Of a stretch of DNA of 64,000 nt, positions 50,201 through 61,927 are shown piece after piece. Both the position numbers and the translations under genes were made by a program. The first letter of the stretch is position 1. Every line of letters begins with the position of its first letter. The DNA is from Albifimbria verrucaria (taxonomy: Eukaryota > Ascomycota > Sordariomycetes > Hypocreales > Stachybotryaceae). The notes beneath the pieces are model-generated. The model worked only from the letters and a program-made list of their open reading frames with translations, was not told where the DNA came from and ran no database searches. The stretch is from positions 6,882,001 to 6,946,000 of the forward strand of contig JAHREC010000013.1 in assembly GCA_020081605.1 (NCBI GenBank), written 5' to 3'.

Positions 50201-50646
50201 TTCAAGACACCGCCAATTGCCAAGTCTCCTCCACTGGCCGCTTCGGAGCCAGCTCTTGAGAAAAGCGCGCCTATATCCTTCAGAATTCCTCTCTTCTGCT
50301 TTCTAGTCTTCGGCGGGTCAAGACTTCTCAGCCGTACAAGCTCTTGGTTGATATCATTGCTAATCTTGTGCAGGTTCTCGGACTGAGTGTGCTCTGCAAC
50401 CTTCTTTGTGGATTCGGCGGCCACTTGTACGATAGACTGAACTGATGTGTGAAAGTTGGGGTCGTTATACAGTTCGTTGAGCGACTCTTGCGATACCAAA
50501 TCGGAAATTGTAGCCGCTCGAGCCGTAGCTGAATTGAGGGGCCATACTTGGTTTCCCGCCAGGAGATTGATGACCACAATAAATCCCAGGACCAGCGCTG
50601 TCAGTTGGACAACGATGTGTGTTTTCGGTTGGGAAGTCGGTGACAT
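47228..50646 (-). CDS. Large glycine-motif repeat protein with C-terminal cytochrome b561-like membrane domain
   Basis: About 1,141 residues from MSPTSQPKTHIVVQ at 50646. A single N-terminal membrane segment (TALVLGFIVVINLLAG) is followed by a polar linker. Then comes a long region of repeats, each with a GxGxGxxxGLG-like motif: GLGGGVATGLG near 50060, GIGNGTASGLN near 49820, GLGNGATAGLG near 49600, GLGQGAAQGLG near 49305, GIGAGAAKGLG near 49060 and GLGEGAAVGLG near 48785. Several units also share GF..GL..SFLG (GFTGGLASSFLG, DFTTSLTSNFLG, GFTSSLVENFLG). The C-terminal 270 residues contain about six membrane segments with HILLVILAFFILLPLF and RHLRSTHGIVGTI, like the b561 core, but one of the usual haem His positions is not evident. 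Seven missing bases break the frame: 49317-49319, 48917, 48672, near 48594, 48303-48306, 47844-47845 and 47628-47631. I do not recognise the family. Confidence 0.8.
48290..50090 (-). repeat. Diverged protein-level repeats within the b561-like gene
   Basis: Six or seven imperfect units of about 75-135 residues, each containing a glycine-motif helix (GxGxGxxxGLG), often followed by a proline/alanine linker such as PAAAPAPAPAKP or PPAAPPAAPAK. Conservation is at protein level; the DNA copies are too diverged to look like recent tandem duplication. Confidence 0.7.
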
Positions 50647-53496
50647 TGTGATTATGGAGCAACTGTATGCATAAGGGACCAGCCACTTTATGCGATTATA
50701 CAAGACAGTCTCCAGGAAACCCCATAAGATGACGTGGGAGTGAGGGAGACGAAGCAAAGGTCCGGATCTCGTCATCTTGGCCGCGAGCTGTTCGAGTATA
50801 TAATAGTTTACTGAACATGGTTCGAGCTCCCGAAGAGGGTCGAGGCTATGGGCTCAGCAGATCGATGAAACTGTTATGGAACCGTTCCCGACAACCCATT
50901 GGCCACTAAAGAGTCCCAGTAGAAGGACTTTGGCCTTGCTGATGGATAGCGAATGGCACTGTGTTCGACATCTACTGTAGGGGACTGGTGTTTCATGCGA
51001 TTTGGCCTATGTGGCTGGAGAAGCCGGCTACGCCGTTCTAAATGTAGCGTCTCTACAGGTCATTGGGTCCTGTTTCAATAACTGAAACAGCATCCAAAAC
51101 CACCCACACAAACAAGCCAGCACATCCTTCTGTGATGGGATTACGGAAACAAAAACATGGAGAAATACCGGCAAGCATTGTAAAAAGCGATGGAGTCCAA
51201 ATATCGGGTGGTAAATATCTGAACGCGCCTTGTTCCTGGAGACAACGTTGTCAAGGTCAAAATTTCTCCTTGACACGGGCATCCTGCACTCACAAAGTCG
51301 CACATTCTGCACAGGCTTGTCCCGCGAGTCACGTTCTGGCCTATACCGTGTTTCATAAAGAGTTGAACACCAAATCATCCATTACAGAAGAAGCCGTGTG
51401 TGTGCTGGGCAGCGGGTATGCGGCTCTATTCCAGACATTTCTTGGGAAGAATGAAGAAGAAAGAACCAAATCTGAATGACGCAGGTCTCAAACCTAGGGA
51501 CTGCTTGGTTGCGAATGGCTTTCTGCTTTGACTCTAGTTTTTAGGCACAGACACCTCTATGGTCTTTGGGCGTCTCCATTCACTCTAGCCTTTGCTCACG
51601 ATCGCCTCAAGCTAGTGACCTGCCAATCATACGGCTTGGAAAATCGTGCGGTCAGGCTTAGTGCTACATCGGCTTCATAGGTTTTCAGATGAATTCAATA
51701 CGACTTGAGATTCAAAGGCTTGCGCCGACGTGTCCAACCCGGCTCTCATCTTTTCCGATGTGCCAGGTGGGAAGTCATTTGGTGTGAGCCATCAACCAGC
51801 CTGACAAGTGGAGTAGCCTAACTTGTCAACGTCAATCGAGGCATGGCTATTAATTCTAGTTCGACAGAGCCTGGGGTTCTAGTGGCCGCGCAGCCCAGGC
51901 TGGTACAAGTGTAAATAGGGCGGTTTGATCCCACATTTTGTGTTTCTGCCTGCTGGGACGATCAAACTCAGTACCACCCATCGCCTACATTAAAAACAAA
52001 CCCTCATGTTCATGCCTGTTATACGCATTCAGAGGTACCGTTGTATTTAAAATTTGCGGTACGCCACCAACTCAAAATAGATGACTTCTAGAATCAGCGT
52101 CAGTTGTATGTCAAAGACAAGGTATCAAATTGTGTTGCCAAGCAACAGTGATGGACCGAAGCATAGAGAACAGAGACGATCATGATGAGTTGCTTTGGAC
52201 TTGAATATAAACGGTTGAATAGGTCTTATAGCCCTTCTTGCAGATTTAATAAAGTTATACATGGCCATCAGGACAGTAGATACATTGAACAACCCTGACA
52301 CCACTGTTCAGCTCATAGGAGCAGAGCTATAGATATAACACCCAGCCCTGGCACGGCACCTCATGAGGGTAATTCATTGTACAAATATGAAAACTATCTT
52401 CTTATTTCTTTGTTCTAAGGTTATCGGCATGATATGCGGACAGAGACGATGCTATTATCTAGGATCTTCCACCCCTATCCTTACATATTTTGCTGGGAGA
52501 ATCTCAGGGTCTCAGTCTTCATTATCTTTCCACGCGCTTGTCCACTGGTTTGACAGCATTTGGCCGTGTGCAATTGTATCTGTCGGATGGTTCCTTCAAG
52601 CATATGCATCCGACTAAAGTGTAGTATTTCGCTGCCAACCCACATACACAGGGAAGACAGGGAAAACAGGATTGCCAGCTGCTAAGACATTGTGAAAATC
52701 TATAGAGTACATTGTTGCATTCTTGTACGTGTATCTGATGCTGATATTGCATGGTTCATTTTCAACCACGAAAGGACGATCAAACTTCCCCAGCAATATT
52801 CTAACGTTATTGTATTATCCGCTATTCACACTACGACACCACTTCCCTTAGCAAGTAAACAATACGTTGATTATACAGTTAATGGTGACTGGCCCCGGCA
52901 ACTTCTTCTTTAGACACGTGTATGACTTGGGGTCTTTGCTTGTGGGAAGGTTGGTTCTTCATGTCCTTGTCCAACTAGATCACAGTTGTGGCTGAACGAA
53001 GGAGGACGATCAGGCATAACTAAGTCCGTCATTTACGCGATAGTACATCCCCTCACGTAAGGCTCATTTATAATATTGTAAAGAAATTTATAATGTGACA
53101 CTCCCCCTTTTTCTTTTCTTTTTTCTTTTCTTTTTTTCTTTTTCTTCTTTTTTTCTCTGACTCGTTTTGCAATTCGAAATATTCCTTGCATACTCTTTTT
53201 CAGCTGCACAACCGAGTCAGTCAAGATTTGAAATCTACAGGGTAGGGATTCGTGCAGTCACCTCCACCCAGGAAGGATTCAAATCCTGGTGCATGAGTGG
53301 GTAGCACCGATCGATAGATTATTAGGATCGGAATACTTATGTCACTCAGATCGATTGAGGTCCCTATTTCTTTAAACGAAAAATCCTTGCAATTTTGGCA
53401 TCTTGAACGCTATCATTCGTGTCATTCTACAGATATTCTTAGTGAAACAAATCAGGCTTGTGTCTAGCTATTCTATATTCAACTCGGCCATCTTTT
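50647..53496. other. 2.8 kb intergenic region, no supported gene
   Basis: This holds the promoter of the repeat/b561 gene. A minus-strand stretch at 52614-52796 reads like protein (NISIRYTYKNATMYSIDFHN) but starts without ATG and stops quickly; no exons could be joined to it. A homopyrimidine tract lies near 53.1 kb. No tRNA could be folded by eye. Confidence 0.45.
53101..53158 (+). repeat. Homopyrimidine C/T tract
   Basis: About 57 nt of almost pure T with regular single C, on the plus strand, downstream of the MDR reductase stop codon. It is a low-complexity tract; the purine strand is the transcribed-side complement of that gene's 3' flank. Confidence 0.85.
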
Positions 53497-54561
53497 TTAC
53501 GCAAGGAGCTTAGTGATAAGCTTGCCCTGATTTCCGCCGCTAAACAAGCGCATCCAAATCTCAGGCTGGTCTTCAATTCGGCCTTCCACTAGTGTTTCGG
53601 CGTTTTGAAGCTTGATCCTTCCATCTGCCACAGCGCCGATGAGCTCACCGAGAATCGCCGGCACCTTGTCCATGTAGTCCAGCATGATAAAGCCCCTGAT
53701 AGTGATTCTCATAGAGATGAGCTCAAACCAGTTCTTCAAGGCCATCGGCTCATCCGAGTTGTAGCCACTCACAGCACCGCACACGGCAATGGTACCGTGC
53801 TTCTTCATGCGCGTGAGCATGGCATCGAGAACGGAGCCTCCCACGTTGTCGAAATACACATCGACCTCATCAGGAGTAGCAGCCTTGAGATCCTCGAGGA
53901 AAGTTGGGCTCTTGTAGTTGATGCATTCGTGAGCACCAAGCTCATCCCGAACCCAAGCACACTTCTCGTCCGAGCCGGCAATACCAATGACACGCTTAGC
54001 ACCCAGAATCTTGACAGCAATCTGAATAGCCATGTTACCAGTAGCACCTGCAGCTGCTGAGATCACAATGGTGTGTTCGGGCTTAGCCTCACCGGCATAG
54101 TACAAGCCGGTGTAGGCCGCAAGGCCAGAGGCACCGAAAGCACCCAGATAGTGAGTGGCAGGGAGACCACCAGGTAGAGGGGCGAGGGGCTGAGAAGTTG
54201 CCGCTTCAAGAATGACAAGCTCGCTCCAGGTACCCAAATGGAAGTCCATAACAAGGTCGCCAGCCTTGTACTGAGGAGATGCCGATTCGACAACCTCAGC
54301 AATGATGCCTGATCGCATCGGCGAGCCGAGAGGAACGGTAGGAACATAGAAGCGCTCTGGTGCAACGGTACTCTGGATGAAGTTTCGGAGACCTGTGTCG
54401 TTGGAGAAGTATCGCACCTTGCAGAGCAGCTGGCCTTCCTTCAATGGCGGCAAAGTTACGGTTTCCAGTTTGAAGGTTGCCTCTGGGCCAGACAGAATAG
54501 GCTCCGCCAGGGGCTTGTTGGCAAGAATCCATTGCTTGGTGGTATGAGATGTGCTGGCCAT
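53497..54561 (-). CDS. MDR-family NADPH-dependent enone reductase (prostaglandin reductase/LTB4DH-like)
   Basis: 354 residues, no intron, no frameshift. The start is MASTSHTTKQWILANKP at 54561; an upstream in-frame codon at 54600 is ATG too but would add a poorly conserved stretch. Marks are VRYFSNDTGLRNFI, GDLVMDFHLGTWSE, HYLGAFGASGLAAYTGLYYA, the NADP motif ISAAAGATGNMAIQIA, and YFDNVGGSVLDAML. These match zinc-free medium-chain reductases that reduce alpha,beta-unsaturated ketones and aldehydes, in the cytosol. The usual role is detoxification; a metabolic role in a pathway is possible but nothing adjacent supports one. Confidence 0.93.
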   Translation of the reverse strand: MASTSHTTKQWILANKPLAEPILSGPEATFKLETVTLPPLKEGQLLCKVRYFSNDTGLRNFIQSTVAPERFYVPTVPLGSPMRSGIIAEVVESASPQYKAGDLVMDFHLGTWSELVILEAATSQPLAPLPGGLPATHYLGAFGASGLAAYTGLYYAGEAKPEHTIVISAAAGATGNMAIQIAVKILGAKRVIGIAGSDEKCAWVRDELGAHECINYKSPTFLEDLKAATPDEVDVYFDNVGGSVLDAMLTRMKKHGTIAVCGAVSGYNSDEPMALKNWFELISMRITIRGFIMLDYMDKVPAILGELIGAVADGRIKLQNAETLVEGRIEDQPEIWMRLFSGGNQGKLITKLLA

Positions 54562-56322
54562 GATTCCGATTTTAATTATTTCGCTGTTTAAATGATTCAA
54601 AAATAGTTACCGAAAGATGATGGTTTCACACAATATGAGTTGATCAACTTAGAAATACTACCTCATTGACTGCAGACACATAGTACTTTATACATGATCA
54701 CGGCCATTTAAAGCTGTGGAGTCATGTGGGAAACACAGACGCCGTCGAACAAACAGATAACAATGCAGCAATGCACATGCTAAGAACTGCCGGTGATGAG
54801 TCCATAAATGTTGCCCAAGCCCGAAACTAACGCCGCATAGCAGTCTTTCCCTAAATGCCCTCTGTTGGTGGCGTTACAGATGGGGCGGATGGGCCTTGCA
54901 GGGGTTTGCGACATGTGGGTTCCTACGCAACCTGCCAAGCCCAGTGTGCAGAGGACTAGCAAGGAAGCCCCAACGAATGAAATACGAGATCCATAACTGC
55001 GGAGGCAAAGATTTGTGTGGACGGAGGGCTTTGTCACGAGGCCACAGCGACAAAGTGGAAGTCAGGACATGATGGGAGAGCCAAGTGAGACCAAAAGCGA
55101 GGTGTGAGGAAATACCACATCTAGAGCATTGGCAAATGCTCGAGGTAAAGCTGGAGACTTGCGATTCAGGGGCTAAAAGCATTCTCCATCAGTCCAATGC
55201 AGCCGTCCGCCACATTTAGCTGTTAGCGTTGGCTGATGGGAAGGTCGCCAAGGGTTGCTGACAAGCTGGCGTATGGATGCCTCACGGCTGCTTTTCCGTT
55301 CACATCCGCCTCATTCTCAGAAGCACTAATGCGGGAGAGGCGTTGTAGCAGAGTGAGTTGGTGCCGTTGCTAGCTTTTCTTAACTCCACATCGACATGCC
55401 GGGCCCAGCTGCTAATTAGATGACGGGTTCCACACAACGAATTCCCGAAGGTGAAGCCGCGTGCTAATGTTCTCCAGTGCATCCGGGCCATGAAATGTGA
55501 GATTGCCCCAGCTTTGCTTTTTCCAGCACTTAGGCCCGAAGTCTGCAACTTGTACTGCCACAAGCAGTCGTCTGCAGCAAATTAGATGCATGCAAACCGG
55601 TAACCTGACCCTGACGATCGCCATACGCTGAACTGTACCTTGCAGTGGTCTACCAGAATTTTAAACCTCGTTGCCACTCTTTTGCCGGGTCTGCGGCAAT
55701 TATCAGTCTCCATCAGTTGTCGTACCCACCAGTATCGATGAAGACCCTCAACGCCACAAGAGAGGAAATGGGTGCTCAACTGGCTTTCAAAATGAGAGAT
55801 TGGAGGTTGTCCTATTGTGAACTCTGAGAACACAACCGGGTGATGACTCGTTAGATTAACTAGTGGGTGACATCGCTTGAACAACCTCGTGCACGGAGTA
55901 TCAAAGAAGCAATCATGGACTTAAAACTCAGTTCTAGAAGAATGCCTAGTCCTGCACTGAGAAAACCAGCTGTTTGGACCAGACAATCTCAGGCCAATCA
56001 TCATCCTTGACAGCACGCCTTGGCGGCAGTGGCATCACAACGACAAGGGGCCCCGGTTCTTTCGGGGACAAGGTGCTGGGTTCCACGTTGGTGGTGCGCG
56101 GCCTGGCAGCATGGAAGAACCCGGTTCGCACTCCGTGCCAAAACATCCAACGGTCTTCCAAGCCTAAGTTTCCCACAGCTGACAGACTTGTCTGGTGTAC
56201 CGTTGGCGTGCTGGAGAAATGGAGATTGAAAAACCACATGCCACCCTCGACTTCGCGTTGTGGACGTAAAGCCGAACTATTCATCGACTCACAACGCCCT
56301 CCTCGATGAAGGTGTCGATAAG
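54562..56322. other. 1.8 kb intergenic region, no supported gene
   Basis: This lies between divergently oriented genes, so it holds both promoters. A minus-strand frame at 54780-55037 has a hydrophobic stretch (SFVGASLLVLCTLGLAGC) but begins at GTG and has no family match. Overlapping frames at 55974-56353 on both strands show no domain. Confidence 0.45.
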
Positions 56323-57790
56323 ATGTACTCCGATTTGGTCCTGAAGCCGACATTAAATTATGTCAAGGCCGAGCTCATTGTGAATTGCTTCGTTGTCCTC
56401 TTCACCCTCGCCGTCGTCACTTTGAGAGTTTTTGGCCGCTGCACAGGGCCGGGTCTGTGGTGGGATGACTATCTCGTGCTGCTAGCCATGGTTGGTTTTG
56501 GAAAGAATGCGACACCTCGAATCTACCTCGCTGACAAGATATGATAGCCCCTTGGGGTTGGCATGTTGGTATGCCAAGGACTCTGTGAGTTTTCTTTTGA
56601 CTGGACAAATTGTACGTCTGGTTGAATGCTAATACAAAACCTCATAGTTGCTCCTTTGGGAAATGGATACAACCTTCACGATAATATGGATTGTAGGTTT
56701 CACTTCATAAAGAACACAAAACCCAAGCCCATTGGGACTTGTTATTACATTCACACTGCGTGGCGTCGGACCCTGCCACGCGACATTATGACACGGCATA
56801 CTGATTGTTCTATCAATAGTGATCGTCAATGTTCCTCGTATTCTTGAGGTATGATGCATCCTACGAGATCATTACTGCATAGCTGCTGACGTCGAAGCAG
56901 TTAACCTTTGGCATGCAAATCATGTATGTGATTCTGCTCGCATCCGTCAAAGCTAGCATGTTGGCTTTGTACCTCCGAGTGTTCGTCACGTCATTCGTCC
57001 AGCGCACTTCGAAAATTCTGCTCTGCTTTGTGGTAGGCTGGCTTATCTCGTACCTTGGAGCCTGCATCTTTCTGTGCCAACCTGTCTCAGCGCAGTGGAT
57101 GGGTGGTGGTCACTGCGGCGCATACATGCCGATGATTCAATCCTCATCATCACCAACGCCGTGGGTGATTTGGTTATCATGACTGTGCCTATGCACAGTG
57201 TCTGGAAGCTGCAGATGCGTTCGACTGAGAAGGCGGGTATAATGGCTTGTTTTGCCTTAGGTCTTGCGTAAGATTTTGTTCCATTCGCCCCAACTTTTGA
57301 GTTTTGGCTAACGTTGTTGCTTTTACCGTTGTTAAAGTTGCGTTGTCTGTGCGATTTTCAGGTTGATATACATATCGAGTGTTGATCTTAACGGCAACAT
57401 CACCGGCACGATGCCAACGACCGCATTCCTCTTTATCCTCGAGCCCAACCTGGCTATATTATGCGTCAGCATCCCTATGCTCCGGCCGTTTTATGCCAAG
57501 TACCGCAAGCGAATGGGTGGCTCGAAACTCAACGAAACGGACGAACAGTCAGGCGCCTTCCAGGAGCAAAGCCGAACGGGCGTTCTGGGAGCCAATCGAA
57601 GACAACCTCACGCACGGGTGAGGCTCCTATGTGGGAGATGGACGAGTATTACCCATCAAACAAAGCTACGAAGAACGAGGCCATGGTCGCAGCGTATGGA
57701 GACGAATCTGGGTCAGAAAAGAATCTGACAATCCCTCGACTGGCACCACTCCGCGAGACGAAATCAGAGTCCAAACCGAATGGACTGTAA
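56323..57790 (+). CDS. Pth11-like rhodopsin-domain membrane protein 1
   Basis: The first ATG that fits is 56323 (MYSDLVLKPTLNYVKAELI). Family-typical parts are GPGLWWDDYLVLLAM, then FAPLGNGYNLHDNMD after two probable introns (about 56490-56545 and 56583-56640). Next are MQIMYVILLASVKASMLALYL, LLCFVVGWLISYLGACIFLCQPV, SILIITNAVGDLVIMTVPMH and ILEPNLAILCVSIPMLRPFY. A clear intron is 57268-57337. The polar C-terminal tail ends RETKSESKPNGL. The protein is a seven-helix membrane protein of the fungal Pth11-related class (no CFEM domain seen), possibly a receptor. Frame breaks occur near 57128 and near 57560, and the exon joins around 56700-56900 are unresolved, so boundaries are approximate. Confidence 0.75.
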
Positions 57791-59729
57791 CCCATAATTA
57801 ATTATAGAATAGAAAACCAATTTTTTGCTTTGTTCCGTCGGAGTAATGCTTGGACAAAGGCCTCGATGCCTTGCTTCGTTATTTTATTGTCAATCACTTC
57901 TGTGCAACCAGACCCATCTCCGTCATCGGAGTCCAACCCTGAAGCTACAGTACTGACTGAGAATGATTAACCTGGTATACATGGCTCCAAGAACATCGCA
58001 TTATTCATGTGCATGGCTTGTGTTAATAATGCCAATGGTGTAGGTGCTCCTGAACGAGGATTCCTGTATGCCGACAAAGTTATGAACATAGCCCATTTCA
58101 CTCGCAAACTACGCGTTTTACAGGAAATGGACTTACAGAGTATCACCGCATAAATCCCATGGTAGTATAGTCCACGTCGGAAATATGAGTGCCGCTTGGT
58201 GGCTGATTGCATATTTCACTAATTCACATCTTTCTCAAGTATTGCAGGCTGATCCATGATCACAATCCCTTGCTTTCTAGGCTTGGGAAGGTATTGCGCG
58301 TCAACCTCGCGCGCTATCTGTCAATATTTCTCGGGCCATGAACAATAGAAGCCTCGATAATACTTGAGTCTTCTGCTGTTATCTTTTCCTTAAATTTATC
58401 TTGCTTAGGCAATTTTCGATATCTGCGAACGACCTCCAAAACTCGCTGGGCCGTGATAAGCTCCTCCCCAGCCTGAAAATGGGTTGCTGGCTATACAAAT
58501 GATAATCTACTTAGCACTTGACCTCTTTTATAGGATTCGTACACTTATGTTCATCTCCTTTCAGTGACACGTTAATGCCACAAGTCAAGGCGCTCTCCGA
58601 GTAATTGATTAATAGGTTTTGTTATTGTAGTTATCACTGATGAGCTCTCAGTGTATAACACTAGCATCTATGATGAATTTTGTGTATATGGAACTAAAAC
58701 ACGCGCACACCTACGACCAAACCATCGGAGTGGTGAGAGGTTATATTGTACACCAGATGGATATCAGTGGTAGTGAGACTGGGTAACGCTGTGTGATTGG
58801 TAGTGAATTAACCGTAATCAATTGCCCTTATTTCTCATGACTCCTTGAAAAAAATGAAGCTTGAGTTAAGGCTTCAGAAGGATAGGTGCTGCAATAATGC
58901 TCATGTTCGCGGCAAAGGAACCTACCCTACATCGCATGGTAGCTAATTTAGTGGAAATTGACGGCGATGTATGAGAGAGTGTTGCTCCCTCGCTGCCAAG
59001 ACTCTTCACAGATTAATCTAACTGCTATTGCACCCCAAGGTATCTCTAATGGGCTATAGCAAGCTTCCCGCACTGATAAATGAACATCTCAAAGGCTTCT
59101 TCTGACCATGGCGCATCGTTTTGAAATAGTCGACGAAAAAGTGTTACGGAGCCAATATTCTCCTGCACAAATTCTTTTTCCTTATTTAATATTCTGCTAT
59201 TCTAAGGTGATCCGTGTTTCTAGCCTCACTTAAGGAAGGATACTTCTACTCTTAGCAGGCATTTGAGACGCTGCGCTGTGCTGGGTTTGAATGCTGCTTA
59301 CACTGGTATTCAAGACTTGTCAGTAGAGTCCGACGTTGCAAGCTTTACAATTAGACGACAGTATAGTGATTCATAATAAAACAATGGGTATCCATGCTTC
59401 TGTTCGACTTTCACTCATCTGGAAACGCTGCAATACAATTTCCTTGAATACAGAAGTCAAATGTTACACCTATGGTGTAAAAGAGCTCATTGTAGTTAAT
59501 ATTAATCTTCATTCCATCGATAGGCTTGTATTGTGATTAGAAACTTGGATTTTGGATGCCAAATATTTCCTCCTTATTTGATAATTGTCTTCTGTATCAA
59601 GGATTTGTAGAAAGGGCAAGTGTCCAAAAAGTAATATGTGTATTTCTCCTGGATTCCCCTAACAGTGACCCAAATGAAATCCGAAACCTTTCGATTGATA
59701 TACTACTCGTAAGAAGTAGACTAGTCAAC
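57791..59729. other. 1.9 kb AT-rich intergenic region
   Basis: This lies between two 3' ends. No gene, repeat family or transposon feature is seen; open frames are all short. Confidence 0.5.
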
Positions 59730-60180
59730 TTAAGAGCTTATGTTGAAGATATCAAAAATGCAGAAAATGCGAGGCACGCATTTTCCAGCCTGGTACGACA
59801 TCAGTGACCTGGTTTAACATTAAAATATCATTCGGTATAAAACTCACAGAGTTCAAAACATATCCAGGAGCGCATTGGCAGCCAATAACACATTGCAAGG
59901 TGCAAATCTGGTTAGCTGGTGCAAAACATCGTGGTGGGCATGCCGAACCGCACTCGTTGTAAACTTGATTAGCCTAAGGGACCGTGAAGGTCAGTATCAG
60001 TCAACAGGAATCGTTCAAAACGGAGTCAATTACCGGGCATTGCTTCGTCGGGAGCGCAGGTGGTGTTGTGAGGACGGGAGGCGAGCTGGAGATGGGTGTC
60101 GATTGGTTTCCTGGGAATGGAAGGACAATGGATTGAACTCCAGAGATCATAAGAATGGACGTGAGAAGTTGGAGCTTCAT
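59730..60180 (-). CDS. Small secreted TIL-domain cysteine-rich protein (protease-inhibitor-like)
   Basis: Three small exons that simple frame scanning misses: 60180-60034, 59973-59848 and 59808-59730, with GT-AG introns 60033-59974 and 59847-59809. The first exon is a signal peptide and Pro/Ser/Thr linker ([17 protein letters not shown]). Exon two gives [18 protein letters not shown] and then [19 protein letters not shown]. Exon three gives GKCVPRIFC. The ten cysteines and their spacing match a trypsin-inhibitor-like (TIL) domain with five disulfides. The total is about 117 residues. The join between exons two and three is one base out of frame, which fits the indel pattern elsewhere. Such proteins can inhibit serine proteases outside the cell; inhibition is not shown here. 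It is a lone gene in AT-rich sequence. Confidence 0.8.
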
Positions 60181-61927
60181 TTTGACGAGGCTGGTATATT
60201 TTATGAGAAGTATTGAATGTATCTGGCTTTAAGAAAAAAAAGGAGGGAGTCCCTTGAATGATTGGCAAAGTTGGTTGTCTGGTTGTCTCGTGGATTTGAT
60301 GAATGAGTTTGTTGGTGTTCTTATACATGTATATTAGCATGGATGGGTCCGAATATCCCTTCTTCTCTTACTCAGCCGCACTCATGCGTCGACGGTGCAT
60401 TCCAACACCCTAATGGCACCACATTCCAGCTTTTCCCAATGTCAGATCTGCGTAGGGAACATGCTTGTTCTAAGACAATGCGCTTGTAATCTTATGTTTT
60501 CTATCTTACTGGAACTGATATTCGCGTCTGTTCAAGTGAATGCAATCCACCTATGCACCCCTATAGTCCGAAGCATCAAACTGCTACTATTCGCGATATT
60601 CGCATGGCATACCTAGTGATGGGACGAATGATTGTAGAATCAGCTAATTTAAGGGAGTTTATATGAAATATATCCCTATATGCCGAGGACAACCTCGGCA
60701 CTGTCGTGTCTATGTCTCATTTAATTATGGAAAGGAGCATTGTTATCTTCACAATGCCCCACGTGTTTTATGAATTGATCACAAACACAAGCTGAAGGCA
60801 GGAATGCTATCGGATGATCGGCTTGAACCTCCACCAGTGAAAAACGGATGGACACCCTGCCCAGAAAACTTCAGGAGAAGTGATAATCGTATCTCGGACA
60901 AAACACTGCTGCAGGCATGCATAACATCGAAGAAAAAACGGGGCGTGATTTACTCTAAATCATACATCATCGTCATCCCTCGGCCGAATTCTTACTTATT
61001 GCCCATTCCCAGATATGGACCCTTAAATTCCGGCCACACCTATCTCCTGTCGATCATTTGACAGCAAGGCTTGTCACGAAATGGCCCTCCCCTAATGTAA
61101 AAAAGCTCCGCCATAGCTTTTTCTTGTTTGCATTCCTAAACATTCACGTATTTGATCAAGCCGGTTTGAGTCGGTTATGAACGGGGCTTCTTGGCATGAA
61201 ATAGTCGCTGATTGTGATCGTTCGTAATAGTTCCCATGTAATTATATTGAGATCAGCCCAGGCTATCTCAGGAGACATCTTCCGGCGAAACTTATCAAAG
61301 GCTTGGCTATGCTATTGTTTAGGGTTTCATAGGAAGTCGTAATTTGAATATTACTACTGTATGTAGTCTGGCTTCATTCGATGATGTGCTTGCCATTGCT
61401 ATATAAGATGTAGAAGGCGTTCAATCTGATGTTTTAAATGGTTGCTACATAGAAGGATGAAAGAGAAAACTTTAACCTCGAATAAATTCCACAGGAACTG
61501 GGTAATGAGATTAGGTGGAAATATCAATAGTCGAACCACTAGAAGTATTATCCTACCGACTACAATTATTGACCAGTTTACTAGTCTTATTCTTGATAAA
61601 CCCCTAAATGCTATAATACTGTAAGTGGGCGGGATAACGGTAGGTGCGTCAAACAGTTGTATATGACTTCTCACGAAATTAATGCATGGCAGGTAAATTG
61701 CGTGTTACTCATTCACATACCTATGCTCACTTCCATGATTCTCATAGGATGTTTACAAACCATCTGTTAGGGGAGTATGCAAAGTTTGATCCTTGGAGTA
61801 AGCAGAATATGGGAGAAACGACGCAGCCTGGAGATAATCGGACTGTGTGTTCTAGCACGTCAAGTTGTTGATGTTGAAAGCAAGAGACAATAAATTCTCA
61901 ATCGATGTCGACTCTAAAATAGACAAT
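60181..61927. other. 1.7 kb AT-rich intergenic region
   Basis: Upstream of the TIL gene and downstream of the second Pth11-like gene. No supported gene; only short frames on both strands. Confidence 0.5.

Noticed and set aside
47228..50646. Several separate small genes instead of one large gene
   Set aside because: Each break is explained by one missing homopolymer base, the repeats run through the breaks, and no promoter or start context lies between the pieces.
52614..52796. Minus-strand protein-like stretch
   Set aside because: It has no ATG, no joinable exons could be found, and it ends after 60 codons.
53250..53320. Possible tRNA (GGATTCAAATCC resembles a T-arm)
   Set aside because: The T-loop is shifted by one base relative to the stem, and no acceptor, D or anticodon arm could be folded around it.
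54780..55037. Minus-strand frame with a lipoprotein-like hydrophobic segment
   Set aside because: It begins at GTG, lacks homology I can recognise, and bacterial lipobox logic does not apply in a fungus.
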